Below are positions 12,031-25,216 of a stretch of 64,000 nucleotides of DNA, piece by piece. The notes beneath the pieces are model-generated. The model worked only from the letters and a program-made list of their open reading frames with translations. It ran no database searches and was not told the DNA's origin. The position numbers and the translations under genes are program-made. Location: NCBI RefSeq assembly GCF_043290135.1, contig NC_134704.1, positions 15,392,001-15,456,000 of the forward strand, in the 5' to 3' direction. How positions within the stretch are numbered: the first letter of the stretch is position 1; every line of letters starts with the position of its first letter. This stretch comes from Rhipicephalus microplus (Eukaryota > Arthropoda > Arachnida > Ixodida > Ixodidae).

Positions 12031-12090
12031 AATATGACGTCATGACAGGCTATTTTGTGTGATTACGTCATCAAGTGACGTAGTCTCTCC
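12028..12090. repeat. Cluster of TGACGTCA/ACGTCAT motifs
   Basis: TGACGTCA at 12035-12042 is followed by TTACGTCATC and AAGTGACGTAG within 50 bp. Similar clusters occur at 15018-15112 and 63334-63415, which suggests a dispersed repeat rather than a single CREB site. Confidence 0.45.
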
Positions 12091-13290
12091 GTCAAAGGTG
12101 GAGCAATACAGGAGGTAGCGCTACACTAGACGAGCTGCAGAAACTCTAATGGGTCTGAAGAACAATCAATGCAGTCGACCTAGAACATCAAAGTTGTCGA
12201 AGTGAAAACGTCATGGGTTTTCGCCTGTTCTCTCCACAGCGTTGCCTAAAGGGACTGCCCATTTATTTTTTTCATGGGAGTACCGCTGCTTGATTTTCGA
12301 GGTCACGTCGGCATCCGTACAAGTTCGACTATATAACTTGATTTCGTACACGGCACTATAAAAAATGGCTTTCTACCCTTTTCCGTATAGGATTTAGTTC
12401 GCACACGTAGTACCACATGAATGGAATTACAGGTGCAGCGCTCTGAATGCGCAGAAATTTTGAGAAAAGTGGTGCGGGCTTTGTAATTAGAGCTGCTTGT
12501 TCAGCACGAATACATGCTCGTTACACATCCCTATAGATGAGCACGTATACTGGGGTACCGCTAGTTTGAACTGTGCAATTCGCTTCGCGGGAGCCTTACA
12601 AATCTCTAAACACAACATATGTTTGTCGCGTAAGTTATCCCTCACGCAACGGTGGTTACGTCGGGGAAGTTGCCCTCCAACCCTTCCCGGCCTTTTGTCG
12701 TATGCGTCAAGGCAAACTACCCCGACCTCTGTATTCGAGATTCCATTGCACAGCTTGCAATCGTTGTTTTCCAGATAGCTCTAGAGCCCCATCTTTTATA
12801 AGAAATAAATCAGCCATCGCTAAGCATGCACTTGTGAGCCTTATCTCATTACACCTTTTTTTGTTTCTGACTAGTGAATTTTATCACCGCAATCACCACC
12901 AGTAGATGTATGTGAGATCAATTTAATAACTGGAGCTTACAATGGCATATTATAAAACCCAGCGCTCCAGTATGTGAGCATCGCCTACGTATACAAAGAG
13001 TGCTCTATGGCGGAACGAATGGGCCACCGTGGGTCGTATTACTTCTTCGCGAGCCATAGGCAGTTTAAGCGGTGTGGGTGGCCGTCGTCTTTTCTAAACC
13101 GGGCACGTTTCCTCCTAGAACCGCGCCCCGACCCGGAAGCGGCCCGGAGTACGACCGCGTGGAAACGCCCGATTGGGAAACCCGCGCGTAGGCACCGGGG
13201 ACGCCGACGTGGTTCGAAGTGCGGCTCGGTGCACTCTAACAACGGCTGCACTAACGGCACGCATTCAGCTGTATTCGACGTGAGTCTAAA
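12091..13290. other. No gene seen
   Basis: Mixed composition. A GC-rich patch lies at about 13040-13260. Open frames here have no recognisable domains. Confidence 0.4.
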
Positions 13291-13292
13291 GA

Positions 13293-13345
13293 TCGTATAA
13301 ATAGGGACGTGTCAGTATAGGCCCTGCTACAGCACAACGATCGCC
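13293..13345 (+). promoter_or_regulatory. TATA-like sequence below a GC-rich patch
   Basis: CGTATAAATAGGG at about 13296-13308 directly follows the GC-rich patch. Downstream is an ATG at 13364 opening only a 17-codon frame. Without a supported downstream gene this is only a candidate. Confidence 0.2.
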
Positions 13346-13465
13346 CTTAGTTTAATCGGAGGCATGGCAAACTACGGCGAAAATGCAAATGCGGAAGTCT
13401 TGACAGTGATGCCCTAACGTTCCCACAGCAGTTGGTTGTGGTGGGAATGTTGACACAGGTGGTGT

Positions 13466-13614
13466 TAGTCTGGCAGCACTGGCCAGTTACCGGCCAGTAC
13501 TGGACCGCCAGTCCTGCAGTCAGGACTGGCAGTCTGAGCGACTCTTCTCATGCAGTATTTCTCAACATGTACCACTTAACAATCTCCGAGTCGCAAGAAA
13601 GCGACTCGGAGATT
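13466..13614. repeat. Hairpin cluster
   Basis: AATCTCCGAGTCGC (13581-13594) and its exact complement (13601-13614) form a 14-bp stem with an AAGAAA loop. About 70 bp upstream, GCCAGTCCTG-CAGT-CAGGACTGGC forms a 10-bp stem, and ACTGGCC/GGCCAGT copies lie beside it. No gene or known repeat explains the cluster. Confidence 0.6.
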
Positions 13615-13902
13615 CCTCGCTTCCTCGCTGGTAATCCCTTGCATATACTGCCTGAAAGCAGCAAGTCCGCCAGACTTGGCATACTTGATGCTGAGATCAC
13701 AGGTTCAATACTGCAATAGAAAATAGAGCTTGAAGTTGCGTTCTTAAATTTAGCGCCAGAATCTCTGCACTATAACGTCAACGTGACATCATGAATCTCT
13801 TTTTTTTTCGTATTTTAGCCACATCGGCTTGACAAAATTTTGAAAACCTGGTATGTTAAAGCGCTTGTAGCCTCAGCAGGCAATGTACTTAATATTTACC
13901 AA

Positions 13903-14010
13903 TTCATCATCATCATCATCATCATAGTCATCACCACCACCAGCCTGACTACGTCCACTGCAGGACAAAGGCCTCTCTCGTGTTCCGCCAGTTAACCAAT
14001 TAACAATTCC
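13903..14010 (-). mobile_element. LINE 3' end with (CAT)n tail, RTE-like
   Basis: A (CAT)n run at 13906-13924 is followed by CAGCCTGACTACGTCCACTG, CAGGACAAAGGCCTCTC and GTTCCGCCAGTTAACC. From memory this block is common next to ATG/CAT repeats in arthropod genomes and marks RTE-type LINE 3' ends read on the complement. Severely 5'-truncated. Confidence 0.5.
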
Positions 14011-15017
14011 TAAATTTCTAGTATTTGCCTTCAAAATCTATGATGACGTGACGAGTTATCGGGAACTTTGATATGGCGTCACCGAAAAAAAAAATTTTTT
14101 TTTCACCTTTCCTTACCTAGCAAATGTCGCTCACGGGCAAAGGCGGTAGTATTCATGGTATTGCAACAGGCTAACTTACTTACACAGGAAAATATTTTTG
14201 CTTTTAAGTGCCACCATATGTCTTCGCATACATATTTCCTATTAGCGGGAAGAAGGGACGGCCTTCGCTGTCGGCAACGCGCGATCTCCGCGCCGGAGTT
14301 CGTGCGCCGTGTTCGACTATTTCGGAGTCACTCCGGGGTCTCTGTATAGCCGTCCCGCCGAAAACGCCGTGTCGCCCCGCTGTTTCCCCGACTGCTTCCT
14401 CGCAGAGCTATAGACAGCAACCACGTGGATCCTATCTGTCGGTGCGTCGGAAATCGGGGGCTTGCGACGAGTTCTCCCCGACTGTTCACTCGATGGCGAA
14501 GCCCGCCGCCGCCGAGCTATTTCAGTTGGCCGCCAGCGAAACCGTCACGGGGCAATTCGTGCTGTTGCTGCGCTGCTATGCTCCGCCGAAGCTGCCGCTG
14601 CTGCATACGACTGGTCCACCTTGCTGTATTGCCGGAGTGCCTTGTTGTGGCGGCTTGATGCGAACGCATTGGCTGACCGTTTCTACAGTGGTGTACGCCT
14701 CGACCCAAACATTGGCGGAACGCGAAATTTCCGAGAACGCTACATTTATGCTTTATCTCAGAACACAGCCTCGAAATAGATATTCCAGCCTGTATTAGTT
14801 CTTGTGATCTACGCCACGACGTGCTATGTAAGAAGCGCCGTTCACTGATAGAGCAGAAATTCGTTTTTGCAGTGTAGTACATGTCCCGTAAACGTTTTTG
14901 GGTGGGTGCAAAGACGAAAACCTGAAGTGACTTGTTGCGTCACGAACCTTCAGCGAAACGTGGTACGTCTACATAAAAAAAAAGTGGCACAGAAATCCAG
15001 GTTATCTGCTTCATTGA
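14011..15017. other. No gene seen; GC-rich patch 14240-14720
   Basis: Contains a GC-rich patch with overlapping open frames up to 196 codons on the plus strand (14208-14798). Their composition is Ser/Pro/Ala/Cys-rich with no recognisable domain. Repeat-derived sequence is likelier than a gene. Confidence 0.35.
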
Positions 15018-15112
15018 TGACGTCAACCTGAAGTCACCAATACACGAAATGTATTATGTTTTCGTGATGTCATGGCATGGCGTCGTATGATGACGTAATC
15101 GCAAGCCATCGT
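15018..15112. repeat. TGACGTCA-containing dispersed repeat
   Basis: TGACGTCA at 15018-15025 is followed by GTGATGTCATGGCATGGCGT and CGTATGATGACGTAATC. This resembles 63370-63415, where GTCGTATGGTGGCGTAACC appears in the same order. Confidence 0.45.
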
Positions 15113-15660
15113 CGTTTGGTTCAAGGTGCGTTGACGTTATGCCTGGAGGTATATAGAAAAACGCCGTGTGAGATGCAGAAGCTCAGTTAGAGGGGGTTGT
15201 GATAGAATCGAATGAAAACATGTTGCTGCTGCTGCTTTCCTTCTAAAGTTTCGCGCATGCGCAACCAGCGAGGCAGATGTTTACGTGTAGAGACGAAGAA
15301 GTACGCGTGCCGTGTTTACACTCGGTGTCTCGAGCAAACGTGACCCGTCTGGCTTTCCAACAGCGTCGCTCTTCTAGCTGCATCTGGACGCTTCCTTCCC
15401 GTTTTCTCTGCGCAGTAGCTTGTACCTCTTGAAATATGTAACATTTACAACTTCAAGTGCTGCTGTTGAAATTGCTATATGATTTGAATGTATTGATGTT
15501 TGTCATTTTTAGTATGTACCACCCATGTAACAGCCGAAAGGCTAACAGTATTTGGAAAATTAAATACCCGGAGATGATCCGCTGAGGCGCCCGTGGCGCA
15601 CCAATTTACTTACCCTTCCCTATCTGTCTCCCATCTCATAAGAAAAAAAAAAAACACCAA
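15113..15660. other. No gene seen
   Basis: Mixed sequence with a short GCT run at about 15224. No coding support. Confidence 0.4.
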
Positions 15661-15663
15661 GCC

Positions 15664-15897
15664 CCGCCGTGGTGGTCTAGTGGCTAAAATACTCGGCTAC
15701 TGATCCTCAGGTCGCGGTATTGAATCCCGGCTGCGGCGCCTGCATTTTCGATGGAGGTGGAAATGTTGTAGGCCCATGTGCTCAGATTTGGATGCACGTT
15801 AAAGAACCCCAGGTGGTCGAAATTTCCGGAGCCCTCTACTACGGTGTCTCTCATAATCATATGGTGTTTTTGGGACGTTAAACCCCACAAATCAATC
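15664..15897 (+). mobile_element. Ruka-type SINE
   Basis: Complete head and body, from CCGCCGTGGTGGTCTAGTGG to GTTAAACCCCACAAATCAATC. The preceding A-run blurs the 5' boundary, and no clear duplication was found. Confidence 0.9.
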
Positions 15898-18239
15898 ATA
15901 AATTTAAAAATTTGCCGAGTCTTCACGCACCTCCAGTCTTTCATTTTATACTGGTCCGGCTATCTGTGCGAAAGAGCGAAGCTATTTCTTCGTATTAGTA
16001 GATTACGATTTATGTGACGCCTGTTGGGACTTAGGTAATTTTTTATCTAAAAAAACAACAAAATGTATTACAAAAATTAACATAACGGAGGCATGCGCAG
16101 GTTTTAGGAGCATTTATTGAAGCAATGTGGACATAATACCGAACAAAGACTGACATTCGGGACGTTACACTGATCCCGCGGTGCTGAAGCTTCTGCGCGA
16201 AATTCAATGACGACATGCTGACCTTCCTTTACTCTTCTAATAGCAATGTGATGGCGAAGTTACACTCAATGTAGTTCTCAACGGGTACTGGTTACCAGCA
16301 TGACTGATATGCACTGCTACAGTGTGATGCGCCCTAGCGGAGCAATGCCATGAAATCTTGCTAGACTGGATCTTTCTTCTCCACCCCTTCCTTCTATTTA
16401 TTTAGTTTTTGTAACGTTTATATGGCGAAGGACATGCATATAGTACGTGTATACAACAGATTGTAATTAAGGAGGTCCTATCAATGATTTTCTGCAGTGT
16501 ATACACGTTATTATGGCGAGCGCACGTATGTTACAGCGTGTACAGTTGAAGTAATCAATCATATTGCGCGAGAGGTGTTAGCTCGCCCTTCACATCTGTA
16601 GGGGCCCCCAAACTTCAGACTCTCGGCGTACGTGAACAGTCGAGAAAAGCTGCGAACACTGTGCAGAGCCCGCATCGCGGGATGCGTGCGGCAACTGGCG
16701 TTTGGTGCGTTGTCTTGACGACCGGATGCTGGCTGGGCCGGCGCGCGCCAATGGGTCTCTCGGCCGCGCCGAAGGCATACGGGCTGCCTCGGACGCGATT
16801 CCCGTTCTGCGGTCTCAGCGGGAGGCCTGGCAATTGTCTCACCTTCCGGTGCTGCTTCCTTTTGCTCCGGGCTTCCGCTTGGATTCGATGTTTATGCGAG
16901 CTCTTAAAGGAGGAAAGCCGTGGCCGGAAATGTTCGTGCTGTCACCGAGATGTGAGAATCGAAATTAAAAAAAAAGTAATAAAAGAAGAGCTCACAGGTT
17001 TCCATGCCACGTTCTAAACTAAAATCACTTCCCCACTGTTGTTTTATTTCTTCCCCTTTCGCTTGGTGCGCCTTAAGAGGACAACAACATGACAAGAAAC
17101 GTATATGTACACGAATGGATGCTTGCCTGGAATCAGGTGATTTCGCTGGAAATGCAAGTTGCATTAAAAGAGGCACGATTTCCCTTTCTTCCCAAAATGC
17201 CTGGAAGAGAGCACTACGCGACGTGTACAAGCATTCGGAAGCGCAAGTAACATTGGAGAAAAGAAATACCCTGGCGACTCGAGAATAAATGGTTCCCGCT
17301 GCTTCCATGTGTGCATCAGCTTGGCATCTAAGAATGTGCATTCGGAGTGTGCCTCGAGACACTTAAGCGCGGGCAACGCGGGTGCCGTGTCGGAGAGCAA
17401 GCGCACCAGCATCGGAGTGCTTACACCGCACTTTTGCTCGCCTCGCAAGCGCCCCCGTCCGCGAAAAGGGAACGCCGAATGACATCGGAATCGCCGTTAA
17501 AAGCGGTGCACGCTACGGCGAACAAAGAGCGCCGAGAAGGGCTGATAGTTTTTCCGCGGTCGTTGGGAAATAGCTCGCGTCTCCTCTTGTCTCGCCTCGT
17601 CACACGGGTTGCACTTTGTGGCGACCTCGACTGACGCGGCTTGGCCGGTCGCTTGTTTTTTTTTTTTTTGCGCGCCGCTGTTAGCAATATATTTTGGGCC
17701 TCGGGAGCATCGGCATGCCGACGCGATTCCATGCACACATATTGTGCTCGTGTGTATTCCCCAGTGCGAAGAGCGCCTCACCTTTTCGTTCCTCTCACTT
17801 TAGGGGCAGAGCTTCTTATGGTCGAGGCTTGTCCGTTGGCGTTGGTGTGGGTGTTGTGCGCCGTATAACCGCCGCTGACGATGACGCTGATGATGATGAC
17901 GCTGGTGACGACGAAGAACAAACGCGTTAGACCCTGCATTCTGTTTCTGCCATTACAACACAGCACATGCGAGGTACCCGATACGACATGACGATGACGC
18001 TGATGACAATGGTGTCATCACTATGGTGTCCAATCCTTAACTTACCATCTTCATTCGGTACCCTTTCGCTCCTGTACTTTTCTTCCCCAGTGCAGAAAAG
18101 CTAGCCAGAGCAAATTATCGCTTAGGCCGGACTCTCTGCCTTTCTATAAATAAATTCTCTCTTTTCACTTGCCCTGTTGGACACGAACAGAACCATAAAA
18201 AAATACATAGCAATTTTTTAAAAGACAAATAGCCCACAT
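15898..18239. other. No gene seen; GC-rich patches
   Basis: GC-rich patches at about 16640-16930 and 17350-17900 carry overlapping frames on both strands, none with a recognisable domain. A GATGACGCTGATGATG-like simple repeat lies near 17878. The sequence before 18170 may be an eroded retroelement tail. Confidence 0.35.
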
Positions 18240-18478
18240 AGCCCCGCCGTGGTGGTCTAGTGGCTAAGGTACTCGGCTGCTGACCCGCAGGTCGCGGGAT
18301 CGAATCCCGGCTGCGGAGGCTGCATTTCCGATAGAGGCGGAAATGCTGTAGGCCCGTGTGCTCAGATTTGGGTACACATTAAAGAAACCCAGGTCGTCGA
18401 AATTTCCGGAGCCCTCCACTACGGCGTCTCTCATAGTCATATGGTGGTTTTGAAACGTTAAACCCAACGTATCAATTG
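18240..18478 (+). mobile_element. Ruka-type SINE
   Basis: Full-length copy with a good tRNA-like head (GGTCTAGTGGCTAAGGTACT, GGGATCGAATCCCGG) and all body blocks. Minor changes include GGTCGTCG in the CCAGGTGGT block. Target duplication not resolved. Confidence 0.92.
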
Positions 18479-19215
18479 ATGACAATGATGATCACGGACA
18501 ACGACTGCTTTTGCAGTAGATGACGTTTCGATATGCTCTACAATGTCCTCACGCAATGGAGTGGTAAGGTTAGAGGAGTGTTGGCGGCGGAATAGATAAG
18601 TGAACAGTGGCTGTTCCGTATAGGCGCGCACAAAGAAGAGGGTGGGGGGCATGGGGGCGTTTTCTTCCCAGTTATAGAAATGGGGTGCTATGCTGGCCCC
18701 ATACCTTTAATCAGTCGAACCTGTTTTGTTATTGTTTACTGTACACAGTTATGGCGACACAGGCTTGCGACTATATTGGCACCCGAGGACCCCCAATCAG
18801 CGCTTCCTGTATTATAAGGCGAAACACGTAATCGTCGATATCGGCGTGTCGGCGTCTCACGTCGTCGTCACGGTCCATCATGAACGGCTATGGACCACGG
18901 AAATTGGTTAAATACCACTCCTCCAGTCCATAGCGTGAGTTAAAGGTCCCTAGTTACTGTCTAAAACATTATGTTTGGCTTAGCAGTGGTGTCAGAATCT
19001 CCGACGAAATTTATCAAGGTGCTCCAGTTTCTTATCCAAAACCAAAGACACAAACGTGCATATCTGCGGTCAAGTCACCTATTTGAAACGCCACTTCTTG
19101 AAACATATCTGCATAGCGATGGTGCGTTAGTGAACCGGTTGCGAGTAAATACAGAAAGAGTAAAAACAGGAAACACCGGTGCACGACACTGCATATACCT
19201 CGCCCCTCATCAGGT
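18479..19215. other. No gene seen
   Basis: No domain-bearing open frame or recognised repeat. Confidence 0.4.
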
Positions 19216-20262
<1,047 letters not shown>

Positions 20263-20409
20263 TATCCTCCCAGCCACTTTATTGGGTATATATATGTTAA
20301 TTTAAACGTGGGAGTGTTGGTCAACGCCATCTGTAGCCATGTCGGCGAGTGGGGCACACCCTTTATGAACCTGTGTAACGCCACGTAGCACGTGAACTTA
20401 TTACGAGCT

Positions 20410-20447
20410 GGCAGCTGACCAATACGAGGTAATATTGGTCAGCTGCC
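20410..20447. repeat. 15-bp perfect hairpin
   Basis: GGCAGCTGACCAATA (20410-20424) pairs exactly with TATTGGTCAGCTGCC (20433-20447) across an 8-bp loop. No flanking gene explains it. Confidence 0.65.
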
Positions 20448-23400
20448 GAGCAACGTACAGATAGCAAGCTTCTGTCGTGTGAGCTGTAATCAAGCGATAC
20501 ACTGGAAGTGCGCGAGTTTTTCTGGGTCATGCTCCATATAGGCTATCGTGCTTACTTGCATAATTTCGGCACTGAATAATTTGGCAATGTTGGCTATACT
20601 GTTATCCAATTTAGGTTACGTTTGGTTACATTTACCTAAACTAAGCCACTCCGCCCCCCCCTTTTTTTTAATAACGCCTGACTCGGCACGACTATGACTG
20701 CTAAAATGTTCAGCACACACGACTACAGTAGTTTGCCGACATATTTTCCCAATATTTATTTCGGAAATGCATTAGTTCTTTCATTCCCCAGATGCACTTC
20801 ACTTAAACTCCGTACCAACGTCAGAGATGTCTGATAACCAATGTCAGAGATGTCGTATGTCTGACAAGGAAGCTCGGCAACTTTCAAGGACCGCTATGAC
20901 AACAGAGGGGCGACGATGGTGTTTGGGCGCAGTCTCTCTCGGTGCGACCTTATAGCGTTCCGTTGCGCTAACACCGCTGTGCGTGCTTTGCACCGCCAGT
21001 GCAGAGGGTGCTGTGAGTCAGCAGCGGCATGGGTGGAGGCCGCCCAAGCATCGCTTTCCCGTTTCTTCTCGCGTGCCTCGGTGTGCTATTCTGGTCGCTA
21101 CCGAGGGTCCTGCCCCGGTGAACCTCACGCTGCGAGCACTGGAGGGCGCCCGGGAAAGAGAAGGAGGGACGCGCTGTTCTCTCCTCCGCACGTGAAGGAT
21201 TTTTCTTTTCCCCAATGCTAATAGCATAGAAAAAGAACAGACACGAAGCATGCATTCAATTTAGAATAGAGCACCGCTTAGAATGAGGGCTTGTTAGGTG
21301 CGGTGTAGAAGGATAGAAATTTGTTAATGAAAGGCTGGGGGTGTTTGCCTGGCTATTCGCCTGATGTGCTCCTCCAAGCACTGTAGAATGATTATACACT
21401 GATAATCACATAACACATACCTAACATATACGGCCACTCACACGTAGACTGCATTGTTTACGAAGCTTCGTTGAGGCTCATGGCCCGCAAGGAAACGAAC
21501 GGTGTTTTCGTGGCGCGTTACACGCAGAGGCCGCTTTGCCATGGACCCGTAATCATGTCGAAAGTCTAAGAACGAGTTCGGTTGCAAATATGAGGCTACC
21601 TTCAGAGACCGTCTCTCTAATGCATATAACCAACTTTCCTAATATCACCTGTCATTTACACAAAATTAACCACAATAAAACAGCATTATACATGATAAAA
21701 AAAAACAAAAACGTATGTGTACATGTGGCTCTCTTGGAAGAGGCACATTAACTCTCTTTTGGGTCTCAGAACCCTTCGAAGACAGTACAATGCCACCCAA
21801 AAGAGGGACCTCCGTGCCTTTTGAAAAATAGCGTAATAGAACATACGTGGCAAATCATAACTCACAAAGGAGAGGCGAAGGACTCTGTTCTTAGGGTGTA
21901 CCCTTTATGCCCAGTTTCAGATCAGCCCTCTGCGTAACTTTAGATCACTTGCATTTTATCAAAAGCGACGACCTTAAATAGAACCATACATCTACAACTC
22001 TTATCTGTATGAAGTAAATACAGGGTATTTTAGTGCGCCTTTCGTTCCGGTCTGGAGTAGTAGTAAGATTTTATTTAGATTGAAACTGTTATTGCTTCCG
22101 TTTTCGTTGTTGTTGTTTTTGTTATTCGCGTCACGCGTAATAGTGTGGTTATTCAAGCAATCATAAGGCCGGGTTTTCCACAATTATTTTCCATTACTGC
22201 GCATTTTCGTATACACTAATCTAGTGGGAATCAATTCGACTAAGCAGAGTCGGAGTCCCGTTTTCACTTGTAACGATACGTCTCGATGGGAGCCGTGACT
22301 AAGCAAATGAAAGAAAAAATTTCGTTCCATGACGCCAAGCATGAGTATAGCGGCGGCTTTTGACTGTCCAGATTAGAAAAAAAAAAGCGAAACCTTCGAT
22401 GAGCATTGCTCGTCCTGGTACGGGACGGCTCGTAACGCGAGCCGAATCGCATGAGCATCCGAGGCCAGCGGCAGGGTGAAATCGGAGAATAAATGGAGGA
22501 GGAACAACAGCACCTGAAACAGATCGGCGGCAGCAACGTCATTTCCTGTAATGCTACCGAATAGCTGGGGAGGTGAGGTCTCTATACGTTCCGTTCGGGG
22601 CAGTTCTCTTGTGTTTGGGGTAGTATATTTTACAGTGATTTTCTCATCAGTACCGTAGCGCCCAGTCCTCCCGCTTACGATTGCAGCACCCGGGAATAAG
22701 AGTGTTTATGGAGTTTTCTATGAAAGAAAAAGAGTTACTGGCGTTATCTGATCGAATCGCATATAAAAACGCAACTTTCGTGCAAACACACATAAACACT
22801 AACACAAAAACACACACACAAACACACAAACAAACAAACAAACAAACAAAATTGCATGTGTACAACGCACATGCAAGTGCACTTAGTCTCGCACAACGAT
22901 CAACACCTTCCATTAAAAGTGTCGCCTACGATCAACAATGTTTATACCACGAAATTTTTTTCTCTCTCTCTCTAATTGAATATGATCCTTATAAACTATC
23001 GTCAGTGTATATGCAGCCACACACTAAGCCGGCCCTGAATCACTGCAAGCAGCGATGAAGAGCAAACAAATGAGGTCTGCACTTCCAGAAAAACACGATA
23101 TTTCTTATCTTGAAACTTCACGCAAACTTTTGGGCGAAGGATCGACAGTCTGTCCCTGTCGTTCCTTTGTCAACAGAATGCGGAATACTAGGGCCACGAT
23201 TTATCGTCCCTCTTTATTGCGTGTCGCGATCCCTTGGTTATAGCGTATATCCACGTTCCTTCGTTAAACATTAGCAGTGCTCGCCGTGACAGCCAAATCC
23301 ATCCGGCAGACGTTTACTTTGTTGTTTCCGTTCTTGTCCGCTGTGTGAGCATTACTGCTCATTACTCACGAAGCTGCAGTATGTCCCACTGAAAACATGC

Positions 23401-23480
23401 AGCCTTTCCTGATGCTAGGAAAGACGTGAACTACTGAGCGGCACAGTTCAATAAGCTACTATAGTCAATTTCATGACAGC
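20448..23480. other. No gene seen
   Basis: Contains a GC-rich patch (20920-21190), a CAAA/CACA simple repeat at about 22785-22850 and AT-rich DNA. The longest frames (about 100-125 codons) include simple repeats or lack recognisable features. Confidence 0.4.
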
Positions 23481-23663
<183 letters not shown>

Positions 23664-23941
23664 TACACGTGTAAATTTGTGCCATCGCCGCGATATTTCG
23701 TGTAAAGTGAAATCGTGATATTGTATGATACGCTGAAAGAATGAAGTAACTGAGCAAATATCAAACTAACGGAAAGAAAGGAACAGCTGGAAGGCAAGTT
23801 ATGTTCGCCATGAAACAACCCGTGTGCAACAACGTGTTGAGGCAGCTGTGTGACCCTGGCTGGTGTGGCCGGAGTAGTGCATGCGGACCTGCTCAATACT
23901 TCCCCCAATTTCACTTTCAATGTTCAACATACCCCGCATCA

Positions 23942-24117
23942 ACATGATGTTAGTTATAGCGCGAGAACAAAACGACGACACAGAGACAAGAAGAACACGA
24001 AGGACACGAGCGCTCGTGTCCTTCGTGTCCTTCTTGTCTCTGTGTCGTCGTTTTGTTCTCGCGCTATAACTATCGTCATGCCATACCAACTAGCCCAAGC
24101 TGCCACATTTCTAGGTT
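23942..24117 (-). mobile_element. Foldback element with 8-bp flanking repeat
   Basis: The arm at about 23948-24010 (TTAGTTATAGCGCGAGAAC ... GACACGAGC) is followed immediately by its complement ending at about 24080, centred on GAGCGCTC. The family head (CATACCAACTAGCCCAAGCT, then GCCACATTTCTAG) is present only on the high-coordinate side, so the element reads head-first on the minus strand. CCGCATCA occurs at 23934-23941 and 24118-24125. Same architecture as 3991-4407. Confidence 0.75.
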
Positions 24118-24125
24118 CCGCATCA

Positions 24126-24849
24126 CCATTGCTATATATGCGCTGCAGCACACCATTGGCTGCGGCCTGTCATTAGTGTTCTTATTAGCATGGACGTTCG
24201 AAGGATTTTGTATTAAGGGCTGGGGTGAGAGGGGTGTGTGCAAACGTTGGTCTGGTGTTGGGGGTGGTAGCGCCCCTTCGGCACGCCCCTGCCGGCGCCT
24301 ACGTCTATCAGTGAAAGTCGAAGAAACTGGTAGCGGAAGCGGCGGCGAAATACCACTTTTGATGAAGAGCAGCGCTCAGCTCCGTTTACAAAACCCCCCG
24401 TTCGAGCAACCGCACAACGACGGACAATCTCCTTCGGGTTTAAATTGCCTAGGTCAAATTGGTGTCGGCCGTACCCGTGGGGGGCGATGCGTCTGCATTT
24501 CATCACGCGGGATGAGTTTCGCGTGCCGCCTGCAGTGCGCGCGGAGTTTGGCGCTTATCACCTCGTCCCAAGGCGCGTCTCGGCGCAGCGGGAGCGGAAG
24601 CTCGCTTCTTCTTCCTCGCTCCCCGACCTCCTCCTTCGTCGGGTGCGTGCCCTGACGCGGAACGCGCCACGCCGTGGTGTAGGATATATTACATGCACGC
24701 GTCGACCAGGTTGCGTGCATTGCAGCCGACACTATAAGGACGCAAGGCTCATCCAATTAGACGATGAAACGGCCGTCTTGGACTCTGCGAGTCAAATCAC
24801 CGTCCCGTTTGTTTTGGTAGAACTACAGAAAGTTCAGCTAGTAGTAGTA
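24126..24849. other. No gene seen; GC-rich
   Basis: GC-rich with overlapping frames. The longest, 24053-24655, begins inside the foldback element and is not credible. A promoter or 5' exon cannot be excluded. Confidence 0.35.
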
Positions 24850-25016
24850 GTATCTAGATGTTTACACGCCAAACATACGATATGATTACGAGAGATGTCA
24901 TAGTGAATGGCTCCAGATATTTTGACGTTCTAAGGCTCCTGAGCGCTCGTGTGGCGTGCAATGTCAGTGCTGTACACTGACCGATCACCATAGCCACTGT
25001 GCCACTACGGCGGACA
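24850..25016 (-). mobile_element. Diverged Ruka-type SINE
   Basis: Recognisable blocks on the minus strand: CATACGATATGATTACGAGA, GAATGGCTCCAGATATTTTG, then TAGCCACTGTGCCACTACGG for the head. Heavily mutated and internally deleted. Confidence 0.55.
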
Positions 25017-25035
25017 AAGTTGAAGCTAATAGTTG

Positions 25036-25216
25036 AGTCGCCGAGGTGGTCTGTGATTCTGGCCGTTGACTGCTGAACCGAACGTCGTGGGGTCGAATCC
25101 CAGCCGCGGCGGCCGCATTTCGTTGAGGCCAACATCCTTGAGGTCCGTGTGTTTAGGTTTTGTGCGTTTAAGAACTCCAGGTGGTCTAAAGCCCTCTACT
25201 ACAGCGTCTATCAACA
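25036..25216 (+). mobile_element. Diverged Ruka-type SINE
   Basis: Head (CGCCGAGGTGGTCTGTGATT, GGGGTCGAATCCCAGCCG) and body blocks (AAGAACTCCAGGTGGTC, GCCCTCTACTACAGCGTC) are present with internal losses. Lies next to, and in opposite orientation to, the copy at 24850-25016. Confidence 0.65.

Noticed and set aside
14208..14798. 196-codon plus-strand frame as a gene
   Set aside because: Overlaps several equally open frames in a GC-rich patch and shows no domain.
24053..24655. 200-codon plus-strand frame
   Set aside because: Begins inside the foldback element. The remainder is low-information Gly/Ser/Arg-rich sequence.
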